20,198 bases of DNA from NCBI GenBank assembly GCA_964463285.1, contig CAYXBB010000033.1, positions 1 to 20,198 of the forward strand, in the 5' to 3' direction. The notes under the pieces were generated by a model, which was not told where the DNA came from, ran no database searches, and saw only the letters and a program-made list of their open reading frames with translations. Of the stretch, positions 1 to 7,080 are shown in pieces (position 1 is the first letter of the stretch; each line of letters opens with the position of its first letter). The stretch is from JAAZLS01 sp964463285 (GTDB lineage: Bacteria; Bacillota; Dethiobacteria; DTU022). Position numbers and translations under genes: made by a program.

Positions 1-45
1 TCTTGCTTCTTGTATGTTAGACTGGACCAGGAAGGTGATTTTTAG
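1..45 (+). other. possible 3' end of an upstream gene
   Basis: One forward frame is open from base 1 to a TAG at 43-45, directly before the ribosome binding site of rnfB. A second frame ends at a TAG at 18-20 after a few hydrophobic codons. Either could be the tail of the preceding gene. From the usual Rnf order (C-D-G-E-A-B) that gene should be rnfA, a membrane subunit, but the visible piece is too short to identify. Confidence 0.3.
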
Positions 46-60
46 GAGGTATGTCAAGTC

Positions 61-897
61 GTGGAGAAACAGATGATCTGGTCTATAGTTACCCTGGGTG
101 GCTTAGGGGTATTGTTTGGAGCCTTGCTGGCGTTGACCGCTCGTTTCTTTGCCGTGGAGACCAATCCCAAGGTGGAAGAGGTAGCTGAGGTTCTCCCGGG
201 AGCAAACTGCGGGGCTTGTGGTTTTGCCGGTTGTCAAAATTTTGCCCAGGCGGTAGTGGAAGGAAAAGCTGCAGTCAACTGCTGCATCCCCGGGGGCAAC
301 GCTACGGCCGAGGCTATTGGAAAAATTTTAGGGCAAGAAGTGGAAAGTTGCGAACCAATGGTGGCGGCAGTATTTTGTATTGGGGATCGCAACCAGGCCA
401 CAAGTTCGTTTATTTATGACGGCATACAGGATTGTCGGATTGCAGAACAATACGGGGGCGGATTCAAGGATTGTCCTTATGGCTGTCTGGGGCTGGGCAA
501 CTGTGTAGCAGCCTGCCCGTTTGAAGCCATGCGGATGGGAAAGAACGGCCTGCCGGAAATAGCTCCTGAAAAATGCACCGGTTGCGGTCTGTGCAAGGAA
601 GCCTGTCCACGAGGAATTATCAAAATGATCCCCCGCGAGGAGCGGGGGCACCTGGTAATGTGTAGTTCTTACCAGCGGGGCAGGACCGTCTCCAGGGCCT
701 GCCAGGTGGGTTGCATCGGCTGTGGAGCCTGCGTGAAGGCCTGCCCGCAGAAGGCAATCGTGATGGAGGATAATCTGGCGATAATCGATCTTAACCTGTG
801 TAATGATTGTGGGGAATGTATAGCTAAATGCCGCCCGGGATGTATAATCCCCCGCAGTGCTGCCAAGGCTGAACAGATGGAAACCATGACTGCTTAA
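61..897 (+). CDS. rnfB: RnfB, Fe-S electron-entry subunit of the Rnf complex
   Basis: RnfB takes electrons from reduced ferredoxin and passes them into the membrane-bound Rnf complex, which reduces NAD+ and pumps Na+ or H+. The 278-residue protein has one N-terminal membrane helix (about residues 7-28). Next is the four-cysteine Fe-S domain typical of the family (GANCGACGFAGC, Cys50, 53 and 58, with Cys75/76 nearby). The C-terminal half holds several ferredoxin-like 4Fe-4S motifs, for example CTGCGLCKEACP, CIGCGACVKACP and CNDCGECIAKC. The start is GTG at 61, 11 bases after AGGAGG (44-49). An ATG at 73 lies too far from that site, and an ATG at 51 is out of frame. It is probably the last gene of rnfCDGEAB, because a terminator follows at once. 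apbE, needed to attach FMN to RnfD and RnfG, lies 400 bp downstream. Confidence 0.95.
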   Translation: MEKQMIWSIVTLGGLGVLFGALLALTARFFAVETNPKVEEVAEVLPGANCGACGFAGCQNFAQAVVEGKAAVNCCIPGGNATAEAIGKILGQEVESCEPMVAAVFCIGDRNQATSSFIYDGIQDCRIAEQYGGGFKDCPYGCLGLGNCVAACPFEAMRMGKNGLPEIAPEKCTGCGLCKEACPRGIIKMIPREERGHLVMCSSYQRGRTVSRACQVGCIGCGACVKACPQKAIVMEDNLAIIDLNLCNDCGECIAKCRPGCIIPRSAAKAEQMETMTA

Positions 898-923
898 AGC
901 GGGGAATTTTCCCGCTTTTTTTA
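898..923 (+). terminator. rho-independent terminator after rnfB
   Basis: The stem AGCGGG (898-903) pairs with CCCGCT (911-916), and a run of T follows at once. It begins directly after the rnfB stop codon and should end the Rnf transcript. Confidence 0.9.
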
Positions 924-925
924 TT

Positions 926-960
926 TCCGGGGGGACGGTTCTTTTGTGCTTTTCTCCGGA
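926..960. repeat. remnant of a dispersed GGGGACGGTTCTTTTG-type repeat
   Basis: The stretch GGGGACGGTTCTTTTGTGCT (931-950) matches, from memory, a palindromic repeat scattered through many Firmicute and deltaproteobacterial genomes and often found beside Y1/REP-associated transposases. Only one half is present here. It is bracketed by TCCGG (926-930) and CCGGA (956-960), which could pair. No transposase gene is nearby. Confidence 0.4.
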
Positions 961-983
961 GTTCAAGCCTTCCCTGTTTTTTC

Positions 984-1248
984 TCGCGCATTTACGAAGC
1001 GGAAACCCCTGTCGGTGAGATTTAAGATCGGCCCAAGCGACTGAAGAATAGGATTCTACCGAATAAAACCCGGACATAACCTACAGTCGGCCCCGAAACT
1101 TTACCGGTGACTACAGGTTTTAAGTGCAGGCAGGCGGCAGCTAAGCCCGAAAAGATGGGCAGCACAAGCGCGATTCCGTAAGAAGCCGGGCCCGTGAAGG
1201 CGTTAGTGCCTCCTATCCCCGGGTTGCCATATATAACCCTTGTTTTTT
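984..1248 (+). ncRNA. candidate structured non-coding RNA with its own terminator
   Basis: This is a gap of about 400 bp between rnfB and apbE with no plausible gene on either strand, yet rich in pairing. TCGCGC (984-989) can pair with GCGCGA (1168-1173) to close a multi-branched domain. Inside it lie AGAAT/ATTCT (1045-1057), a hairpin with AACCT-ac-AGTC facing GACT-ac-AGGTT (1078-1119), and GTGC/GCAC (1124-1165) holding GCCC/GGGC (1145-1160). AGGC/GCCT (1198-1211) follows, then a terminator-like hairpin at 1221-1239 with a T-rich tail. The rnfB terminator isolates it from upstream. I found no convincing promoter. It lacks the hallmarks of cobalamin riboswitches, RNase P, SRP RNA and tmRNA that I know. 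The size would fit families such as the raiA motif, but I cannot confirm a match from sequence alone. Confidence 0.4.
1221..1248 (+). terminator. probable terminator ending the candidate RNA
   Basis: GGGTT (1221-1225) pairs with AACCC (1235-1239), with a possible extra G-T pair, and TTGTTTTTT follows (1240-1248). The stem is short (5-6 bp), so strength is uncertain. It lies between the candidate RNA and apbE and would separate the two transcripts. Confidence 0.5.
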
Positions 1249-1267
1249 ACCGGGCGGATGATATATT
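1240..1267 (+). promoter_or_regulatory. possible promoter of apbE
   Basis: TTGTTT (1240-1245) is followed after 16 bases by TATATT (1262-1267), five of six matches to the -10 consensus. It sits just behind the candidate terminator and about 35 bases before the apbE GTG. The -35 match is weak and overlaps the T tract of the terminator. Confidence 0.35.
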
Positions 1268-1300
1268 TATAAGGGAACTTTGTAAGTAAGGAGACCTCAG

Positions 1301-2374
1301 GTGTCGACACATGTCGATAAAGGCCCTCAGGGGCCGTCTTATTCTTTATACAAAACAGTCCTGGTTGTATTTGTGATTGCGGCCTTGGCTATAACCGGGA
1401 TATGGTTGGCTACCCGCTGCGGTAATGGCGGTGGAGAGGATATTCACCGTGGGACCAGGTTGCTCATGGATACCCGGGTAGAGATAGTGTTTCCGGCGAA
1501 CAGCCCGGCCGAGGCCGGCAAGATCCGCGATCAGGTTTTTGATGAGATGGAACAGTTAGAGAGGCGGTTTAGCCGGAACCTGGCGGGCAGCGAGATCTCA
1601 AACCTTAACCGCCTGGCGGGAAAGGGACCGGTAGCAGTTGACCCCGATACCCTCGATTTGCTGGAAAAGGCCATATATTTCAGCGAATTATGCGAGGGAG
1701 CCTTTGATCCCACCATTGCTCCTTTATTGGATCGTTGGGGTTTTTCAGGGGGGAACTACCGGATTCCGGAAGATGCTGAAATTAAGGCCTTGCTGCCACT
1801 GGTAGATTACACCCGGGTGATAATAGATCGTTCCCGGCAGCAGGCAAGCCTTGCGGTAGAAGGGATTAGTCTGGATCCAGGCGGAATTGCCAAGGGTTTT
1901 ATCGTCGACCGGGGAGTGAGCCGATTGCGCCGGGCGGGGATAAGCCATGGATTTATTGATGCCGGCGGCGATATCGGGATTGCCGGTCCCAAACCGGATG
2001 GAAAGCCCTGGCGCATCGGTATCCGACACCCGCGGCAAGAGGGAAATATGCTGGCGGTGATCCCCTTGTCCTCAGGGGCGATTGCCACCTCCGGTGATTA
2101 TGAGCGCATGTTTGAACAGGAAGGGCAACGCTATCACCATATTCTGGATCCCGATACCGGTTACCCGGCAAACCGGTTAATCAGCGCCACCGTAACGGCC
2201 TCCACTGCTACCGAAGCCGACGCTTTATCCACTGCTCTGTTTGTGCTGGGCCCCGAGCGGGGTTTGGAGCTGGTAGAATCTTTGCCCGGGGTGGAGGCAA
2301 TTCTGGTTACCCCCCGGTTGGAGGTAATTATCTCCAGCGGGCTGCAGGGCAAGGTGGAACTAACAGGCTCCTAA
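1301..2374 (+). CDS. apbE: ApbE, FAD:protein FMN transferase
   Basis: ApbE splits FAD and attaches FMN covalently to threonines of target proteins, in Rnf-carrying bacteria the RnfG and RnfD subunits. It is a membrane-anchored outer-face enzyme. The 357-residue protein has a single N-terminal membrane segment (about residues 18-37) and no clear lipobox. Family motifs appear in order: LDPGGIAKG, the flavin-site FIDAGGDIG, AIATSGDYERMF, HHILDPDTGYPA (His279-Asp283 region) and ADALSTALFVLG (Asp307 and Thr311, Mg-binding region). The GTG start lies 7 bases after AAGGAG (1288-1293). It sits just after rnfB but behind a terminator and a non-coding stretch, so it is probably transcribed separately. 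The Rnf complex is the obvious client by position. Confidence 0.93.
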   Translation: MSTHVDKGPQGPSYSLYKTVLVVFVIAALAITGIWLATRCGNGGGEDIHRGTRLLMDTRVEIVFPANSPAEAGKIRDQVFDEMEQLERRFSRNLAGSEISNLNRLAGKGPVAVDPDTLDLLEKAIYFSELCEGAFDPTIAPLLDRWGFSGGNYRIPEDAEIKALLPLVDYTRVIIDRSRQQASLAVEGISLDPGGIAKGFIVDRGVSRLRRAGISHGFIDAGGDIGIAGPKPDGKPWRIGIRHPRQEGNMLAVIPLSSGAIATSGDYERMFEQEGQRYHHILDPDTGYPANRLISATVTASTATEADALSTALFVLGPERGLELVESLPGVEAILVTPRLEVIISSGLQGKVELTGS

Positions 2375-2384
2375 TTTAAAACTC

Positions 2385-2406
2385 CCCTGCAGCCCGCGTA
2401 GCAGGG
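2385..2406 (+). other. hairpin after apbE, not a clear terminator
   Basis: CCCTGC (2385-2390) pairs perfectly with GCAGGG (2401-2406) across a 10-base loop. No T run follows, so it may slow or trim the apbE transcript rather than end it, and apbE may read through into the next gene. Confidence 0.4.
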
Positions 2407-2455
2407 TATCCGGCTTATATGGGGTAATAGAATGGTATAAATCAGGTGTATTGTG

Positions 2456-3001
2456 ATGGAGTTAAGACAAACCGCCCGGTTGACCCGGCTGGCGGTGCTG
2501 GTGGCCTTGGCTGTGGGGATCCATGCCCTGGAGGCGGCCCTGCCCTTGCCGATGCCGGTTCCGGCAGCCCGGCTGGGGTTGGCCAATATAGTTACTTTAC
2601 TGACCCTGTCCTTGTTTGGCTTACAAAGCGGCCTGCTGGTGGCCATATTGCGGGTAGTTTTGGGGGGCCTGTTAACAGGCGGCTTTCTGGGATTTGGATT
2701 CTGGTTAAGCCTGTTGGGAGGGACGGCAAGCTGTCTGGTAATGGCGGCGGCGGTGAAGTTCGTTAAACGGGGGGTTATAACCTTGTTTTCCGCCAGTGTA
2801 CTGGGGGCGGTAACCCACAACTTGATCCAGCTGTCTGTGGCCAGTGTGATAATAAACAGCTTTGCCCTGTTTAAAGGCTATTTTCCGCTGTCGGTGCTGC
2901 TGGCGCTACCCACGGGACTGTTTACCGGTTTGTCGGCGATTTACCTGAAGGAAATCGTCAGGCGAGTTTATAGACAAGCCGGCTTTGCGGAGGAGCGGTA
3001 G
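2456..3001 (+). CDS. Gx transporter / heptaprenyl diphosphate synthase component I-like membrane protein
   Basis: This is a small, very hydrophobic protein of about 181 residues with five or six likely membrane segments. The motif RLGLANIVTLLTLSLFG near residues 42-58 is the signature of the family labelled Gx transporter or heptaprenyl diphosphate synthase component I (Pfam PF07456). That family resembles the substrate-binding S-components of ECF vitamin transporters. The synthase name is historical, and the substrate of these clostridial members is not established. ATG at 2456 is preferred, 7 bases after AGGTG. An in-frame GTG at 2453 is the alternative. It lies 80 bp after apbE and 3 bp before maf. 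Association of this family with ApbE/Rnf loci, recalled from other genomes, suggests a link to flavin or redox-cofactor supply, but that is inference. Confidence 0.8.
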   Translation: MELRQTARLTRLAVLVALAVGIHALEAALPLPMPVPAARLGLANIVTLLTLSLFGLQSGLLVAILRVVLGGLLTGGFLGFGFWLSLLGGTASCLVMAAAVKFVKRGVITLFSASVLGAVTHNLIQLSVASVIINSFALFKGYFPLSVLLALPTGLFTGLSAIYLKEIVRRVYRQAGFAEER

Positions 3002-3004
3002 AAC

Positions 3005-3628
3005 ATGACAATTATATTGGCCTCCGGATCACCCCGCCGGGCCCGGCTGTTGGAGCAGGTGGGATTAAGCTTCCAGGTAATCCCTCCGGCAAAGGGGGCA
3101 GAGATATGGCCCAACCCACCGCCCCTAGAACCGGTGAAATTTGTTCGGCAACAGGCTTTGAAAAAAGCGGAACAGGTGGTCTGCAAAATAAGCCGGGGAA
3201 CGGTGTTGGGAGCGGACACGGTAATTTTTCACCGTGGTGAAATTTTGGGGCGGCCGCAGGGCCCGCAGGATGCCTGCAGAATGCTGCAACGCTTAAGCGG
3301 AGATCAACACCGGGTAATTACCGGGATAGCCCTGGTAGACGCGGTCACCGGGCGGAAACTGGTTGATGATGTTGAAACCAGGGTGTGGATGAAGGAGCTG
3401 GGGAAAAAACTTATCGACGCCTATATTCAGACGGGGGAGCCTCTGGATAAAGCCGGAGCATACGGTATCCAAGGGAAAGCTGCTTTGTTCGTAGATAAAA
3501 TTGAAGGCTGTTATTTTAATGTGGTGGGGCTGCCTTTAAGCCGGCTCTGCCTCCTGCTATCCCGGATGGGCATATCACCATGGATGAACTGGAGGGGGAG
3601 CGATGAGCAAAGAGAGGCTGACCATTAA
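3005..3628 (+). CDS. maf: Maf family nucleotide pyrophosphatase
   Basis: Maf proteins hydrolyse nucleoside triphosphates, preferring dTTP, UTP or modified pyrimidines, to the monophosphate and pyrophosphate. They act in the cytoplasm and are tied to housecleaning and to septum control in Bacillus. The 207-residue protein carries the family motifs: LASGSPRR at residues 5-12, GADTV with Asp71, LSGDQHRV, and EPLDKAGAYGIQG. The usual ILGKP after the aspartate motif reads ILGRP, a conservative change. ATG at 3005 lies 9 bases after GGAGGAG (2989-2995). The gene starts 3 bp after its neighbour and overlaps radC by 26 bp, so all three are probably cotranscribed. The maf-radC-mreBCD order matches Bacillus subtilis. 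Confidence 0.93.
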   Translation: MTIILASGSPRRARLLEQVGLSFQVIPPAKGAEIWPNPPPLEPVKFVRQQALKKAEQVVCKISRGTVLGADTVIFHRGEILGRPQGPQDACRMLQRLSGDQHRVITGIALVDAVTGRKLVDDVETRVWMKELGKKLIDAYIQTGEPLDKAGAYGIQGKAALFVDKIEGCYFNVVGLPLSRLCLLLSRMGISPWMNWRGSDEQREADH

Positions 3629-4295
3629 AGATTTACCCGAACAGGAGCGCCCGCGAGAAAAGCTAAAGTTGTTAGGGGCGGAAGCGCTGTCCAATGCAGA
3701 ACTTCTGGCGGTGTTGCTGGGGACCGGGACCCGTCGGGAATCGGCGGTGGAGTTGGCCGTCCGGCTGCTTTCAATTAGCGGGGGCTTGCGGTCTCTGATG
3801 GATCTTTCATTTGAGGAGATGGTGCAGGTTAAGGGGGTGGGCCTGGCCAAGGCGGTGCAAATTAAAGCTGCCTTTGAGCTGGGCAGGCGCCTGGCCACCA
3901 CCCCCCGGGAGGATCAGGGCCGGATTACCAATCCCCGCCTGGCGGCGGAGCTATTCATGGAGGATCTGCGTTACAAGAAAAAAGAGTATTTCTTTCTGTT
4001 GCTGTTAAATACAAAAAACCAGGTAATATCCAGGGAAGAGATCTCGGTAGGGAGCCTGAGTTCTTCCATTGTTCATCCCCGGGAAATTTTCACCATACCT
4101 GTACGAAAAAGTGCCGCCTCTATTATTTTGGTGCATAATCATCCCAGCGGCGACCCCACGCCCAGTCAGGAGGATCTGGAGGTAACCAGGCGGCTGGTGG
4201 AAGGCGGCCAGATCCTGGGGATTGCGGTGCAAGACCATATAATTATTGGGGATGGATGTTATATCAGTTTCAAAGAGAAGGGCTTTCTTAATTAA
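3603..4295 (+). CDS. radC: RadC, JAB/MPN-domain protein
   Basis: RadC belongs to the JAB1/MPN metalloprotein family. It was first named for DNA repair, but its real function in housekeeping clusters is unclear. The 230 residues begin with a UPF0758-type N-terminal domain including a helix-hairpin-helix-like stretch (VKGVGLAKAVQIKAA). The JAMM metal site follows: HNHPSGDPTPSQED, giving His178, His180 and Asp191 with the exact spacing H-x-H-x10-D, so a zinc-bound form is plausible. ATG at 3603 is preceded by a G-rich Shine-Dalgarno (GGAGGGGG). The start lies inside the end of maf, implying translational coupling. A gap of about 200 bp then separates it from mreB. Confidence 0.93.
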   Translation: MSKERLTIKDLPEQERPREKLKLLGAEALSNAELLAVLLGTGTRRESAVELAVRLLSISGGLRSLMDLSFEEMVQVKGVGLAKAVQIKAAFELGRRLATTPREDQGRITNPRLAAELFMEDLRYKKKEYFFLLLLNTKNQVISREEISVGSLSSSIVHPREIFTIPVRKSAASIILVHNHPSGDPTPSQEDLEVTRRLVEGGQILGIAVQDHIIIGDGCYISFKEKGFLN

Positions 4296-4505
4296 CATAA
4301 TATTTGGGAGGCCCGGCTAGAATATTATTTTACCTGCGTTCAGGCGCCCGGCAGGAGATAAACAAACCGGCGTTAAATTAAACATAAAGGTTAAATAAGG
4401 TCTCAGATTGCTTTTGCAGGCAAAAAATTCAGGTGGAAGCATATTTAGCACAACAATGCAATACGGCCCTAACGCCGCGGCCGGATCTAGGGAAGGGGTA
4501 TGCCG

Positions 4506-5537
4506 ATGTCCTCAATGTTCAGGATATTTTCCAAAGAAATAGGTATTGATTTAGGTACTGCCAACACATTAATTTATGTCAAGGGGAAAGGAGTTGTGCT
4601 GCAGGAGCCCTCTGTGGTGGCCATTATCCGGGACACAGGAGCCATTTTAGCGGTAGGAGAAGAAGCCAAACGGATGATCGGCCGGACCCCGGGAAACATC
4701 GTGGCCACCAGGCCGATGAAAGACGGGGTGATTGCGGATTTTGATGTTACCCAGGCTATGTTGCGCCACTTTATAAACAAGGCTATCCCTAACCGCAGTA
4801 TCTTCAGACCCCAGGTAATTATCTGCGTGCCTTCGGGAGTAACCGAGGTTGAAAAACGGGCGGTGCTGGATGCTACCCAACAAACTGCCCGGGAAGCTTA
4901 CCTGATTGAAGAGCCCATGGCTGCGGCCATAGGGGCGGGGCTGCCGGTGAATGAACCTACCGGCAGCATGATTGTGGATATCGGTGGAGGTACTTCCGAG
5001 GTGGCCATCATCTCCTTGGGGGGTATTGTTACCAGTAAATCTATCCGGGTGGGCGGGGATGACATGGAAGAGGCTATTATCCAATACATCAAGAAGCAAT
5101 ATAATTTGATGATCGGGGATCGCACTGCGGAGGAGGTTAAAATCTGCATCGGCACCGCCTGCCGCCGGGAAAACAGTGCCCGGATGGAGGTCCGGGGGCG
5201 GGACCTGGTATCCGGGCTGCCAAAAACTATAAACATCAGTTCGGAAGAGATAGCGGAAGCCCTGGCTGATCCGGTGGAGTTGATTATTGATGCCATTCGG
5301 GTGACCCTGGAAAAGACTCCTCCCGAGCTGGCTGCCGATATAATGGATAAAGGGATTATCCTTACCGGGGGGGGATCCCTGTTGCACGGGTTTGATCGCA
5401 GAATATCCGAGGAAACGGGGATGCCCTCCTTTTTGGCGGAAAACCCCTTGAACTGCGTGGTAATGGGGGCCGGGGAAGCGCTTTCAGAGATTGCACTGCT
5501 GCGAAGGGTAACCGTTTCTCCCCGCAAATCTTCTTAA
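4506..5537 (+). CDS. mreB: MreB, actin-like rod-shape protein
   Basis: MreB polymerises on the inner face of the membrane and directs the elongasome that inserts peptidoglycan along the cell side wall. The 343-residue product has the actin-fold nucleotide motifs: phosphate-1 loop GIDLGTANTLIYV near residues 13-25, phosphate-2 DIGGGTSEVAII at Asp158, and adenosine motif GIILTGGGSLLHG. The N-terminus FRIFSKE is an amphipathic membrane-binding stretch. ATG at 4506 is chosen because it sits about 7 bases after AAGGGG (4493-4498). The earlier in-frame ATG at 4500 is too close to that site. Length is normal for Firmicutes. It opens the mreBCD-PBP2-rodA cluster. No strong promoter was recognised in the preceding 200 bp. 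Confidence 0.96.
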   Translation: MSSMFRIFSKEIGIDLGTANTLIYVKGKGVVLQEPSVVAIIRDTGAILAVGEEAKRMIGRTPGNIVATRPMKDGVIADFDVTQAMLRHFINKAIPNRSIFRPQVIICVPSGVTEVEKRAVLDATQQTAREAYLIEEPMAAAIGAGLPVNEPTGSMIVDIGGGTSEVAIISLGGIVTSKSIRVGGDDMEEAIIQYIKKQYNLMIGDRTAEEVKICIGTACRRENSARMEVRGRDLVSGLPKTINISSEEIAEALADPVELIIDAIRVTLEKTPPELAADIMDKGIILTGGGSLLHGFDRRISEETGMPSFLAENPLNCVVMGAGEALSEIALLRRVTVSPRKSS

Positions 5538-5625
5538 CATCTTCTGGGTTAAAGGTGCCCGGGTAACCGGCAAACTATTTACCTGTTTCCTGCCCGGCCC
5601 GTGTGCCGTTCAACCCTGGTGAAAG

Positions 5626-6555
5626 GTGAACTGGCAATTGGCTAACAGGCACTCTAAAGGGTACCGCAGGCTATATGTTCTTCTGGCCATGGTACTGGGG
5701 CTTCTGGTGTTGATAAATTACACCGGCAGCCGGAAAAATTTTACCCCCCTGGAAGATGCAATGCTGATATTGTTTGCTCCGGTGCAAAAAATATTTGCCC
5801 GGGCCGGTAGCAATATTCAACATTTTTTTGATACGGTGGCCGAGTTTCAACAGATTAAAACAGAGAACGAGCATTTAAAAAAGGAGTTAACCTCGCTGGA
5901 CTCCCGCCTGCTTTATCTGCAAGAACTCCAAAAAGAGAATTACCGCTACCGGGAACTGTTGGAATTTAAGCAAAATAGCGGTTTTGAACTTCTCCCGGCG
6001 GAGGTAATAGCCCGGGATCCCAGCCAATGGTTTGGAACGATTACTATAAACCGGGGTTATCTGGATGGTGTGCAACAAGAGATGGCGGTAATCACTTATC
6101 AGGGACTGGTGGGGATGATTTCATCGGTATCACCCCACTCTTCACAGGTAATCCTGCTGACCGATCCTCGTCTGGCGGTAAGTGCCATTGTGCAACGCTC
6201 CCGGGAAGCGGGAGTGATTGGCATAGTGGAAAGTTACCCCAAATCCCCGGTTTATTTGCGGTTGACCAACTTGCCCCTGGAGGCCAATATATTGCCCGGT
6301 GATCAGGTTATTTCCTCCGGAATGGGTGGGATTTTCCCCAAAGGTTTGTATATCGGAAAGGTGAAAGAGCTGTCCCAGGATCAACCGGAACTGGTGCTTA
6401 CAGCAGTGATCGAGCCCAAGGTGAATTTTAACCGCCTGGAAGAAGTATTGATTGTGCTTGGAGGCAGCTGTGGGGAGGGGTACCTAGAAGCGGAAGAAGA
6501 AAACAATGAAGAAGATGCAGACGGCGCCGGCGCCGGGGAAACGAGGGAACAGTGA
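5626..6555 (+). CDS. mreC: MreC, rod-shape scaffold protein
   Basis: MreC is a bitopic protein that dimerises outside the membrane and binds PBP2, linking the wall synthase to MreB. It has a membrane helix at about residues 16-32, a coiled coil at about 64-115, and then the beta-rich MreC domain (for example ITINRGYLDGVQQEMAVIT and VSPHSSQVILLTDPRLAV). The tail after residue 285 is strongly acidic and looks disordered. The GTG at 5626 overlaps its own Shine-Dalgarno (AAAGGTGA, 5622-5629) and is a poor start. The in-frame TTG at 5638, 9 bases after AGGTG, is a better one and would remove four residues. The gene overlaps mreD by 4 bases. Confidence 0.92.
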   Translation: MNWQLANRHSKGYRRLYVLLAMVLGLLVLINYTGSRKNFTPLEDAMLILFAPVQKIFARAGSNIQHFFDTVAEFQQIKTENEHLKKELTSLDSRLLYLQELQKENYRYRELLEFKQNSGFELLPAEVIARDPSQWFGTITINRGYLDGVQQEMAVITYQGLVGMISSVSPHSSQVILLTDPRLAVSAIVQRSREAGVIGIVESYPKSPVYLRLTNLPLEANILPGDQVISSGMGGIFPKGLYIGKVKELSQDQPELVLTAVIEPKVNFNRLEEVLIVLGGSCGEGYLEAEEENNEEDADGAGAGETREQ

Positions 6556-7079
6556 TACTGTACCTGGTTATAATAGCGAGTTTTATACTGGCGCTGCTGA
6601 TGGAAGGCTCAGTACTATCGTTTTTTGTAGTGGAAAGCGCCCTACCCGATATGCTTTTAGTACTGGTAATGATCTGGGGATTTATATTAGGACCCAAAGC
6701 CGGGGGCCTGCTGGGGCTGCTGGGTGGGTTTCTGCAGGATGTTTTGTTTGGTTCGGGCCTGGGTTATTTTGCACTGGCTAAAATGCTGATGGGTTATGGG
6801 GCAGGAGTCCTGGGGCGGGAATTTTACCGGGAACAGTTGCTGGCACCGGCACTGCTGTTGTTCGCCGGCACCCTTTCCCATGAGTTGCTGCTGAATATTT
6901 TAGTCAGTCAGTTCATAGGCTTGGGCCTGCCGATGGGTTGGACTATCAACCATTTTTTAATCCCCAAAGCCGCCTATAACTCCGGGTTAACGCTTCTGTT
7001 GTACCCTTTAATGCTGTATCTGTACCAGAATAGTAAAAAGGGGAACATCAGGTTCAAATCGCAAAGGAGGGGGCTGTAA
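6552..7079 (+). CDS. mreD: MreD, rod-shape membrane protein
   Basis: MreD is a small integral membrane partner of MreC and the elongasome. Some Firmicute MreD proteins resemble ECF S-components in fold. The 175-residue protein has about five hydrophobic segments and the family-typical sequences ALPDMLLVLVMIWGF and GGFLQDVLFGSGLGYFAL, the latter being the conserved glycine/aspartate loop. The GTG start is part of GTGA, which also contains the mreC stop, so translation is coupled. The basic C-terminal tail (FKSQRRGL) is cytoplasmic by the positive-inside rule. The TTG of the PBP2 gene follows after one base. Confidence 0.92.
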   Translation: MILYLVIIASFILALLMEGSVLSFFVVESALPDMLLVLVMIWGFILGPKAGGLLGLLGGFLQDVLFGSGLGYFALAKMLMGYGAGVLGREFYREQLLAPALLLFAGTLSHELLLNILVSQFIGLGLPMGWTINHFLIPKAAYNSGLTLLLYPLMLYLYQNSKKGNIRFKSQRRGL

Positions 7080-7080
7080 A

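Noticed and set aside
328..1077. Long minus-strand open frame over rnfB and the following gap
   Set aside because: It lies mostly opposite the strongly conserved rnfB, shows no recognisable family motif and reads as an antisense shadow. It also crosses the terminator and the candidate RNA.
925..1300. Cobalamin, FMN or similar riboswitch controlling apbE
   Set aside because: I could not find the conserved cores of these riboswitches, and a probable terminator followed by a promoter separates the structured region from apbE. A stand-alone RNA fits better.
4647..5387. Minus-strand open frame of 246 codons opposite mreB
   Set aside because: Composition is that of a shadow (rich in His, Gly, Pro and Gln) and there is no ribosome site. 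mreB itself is unmistakable on the other strand.
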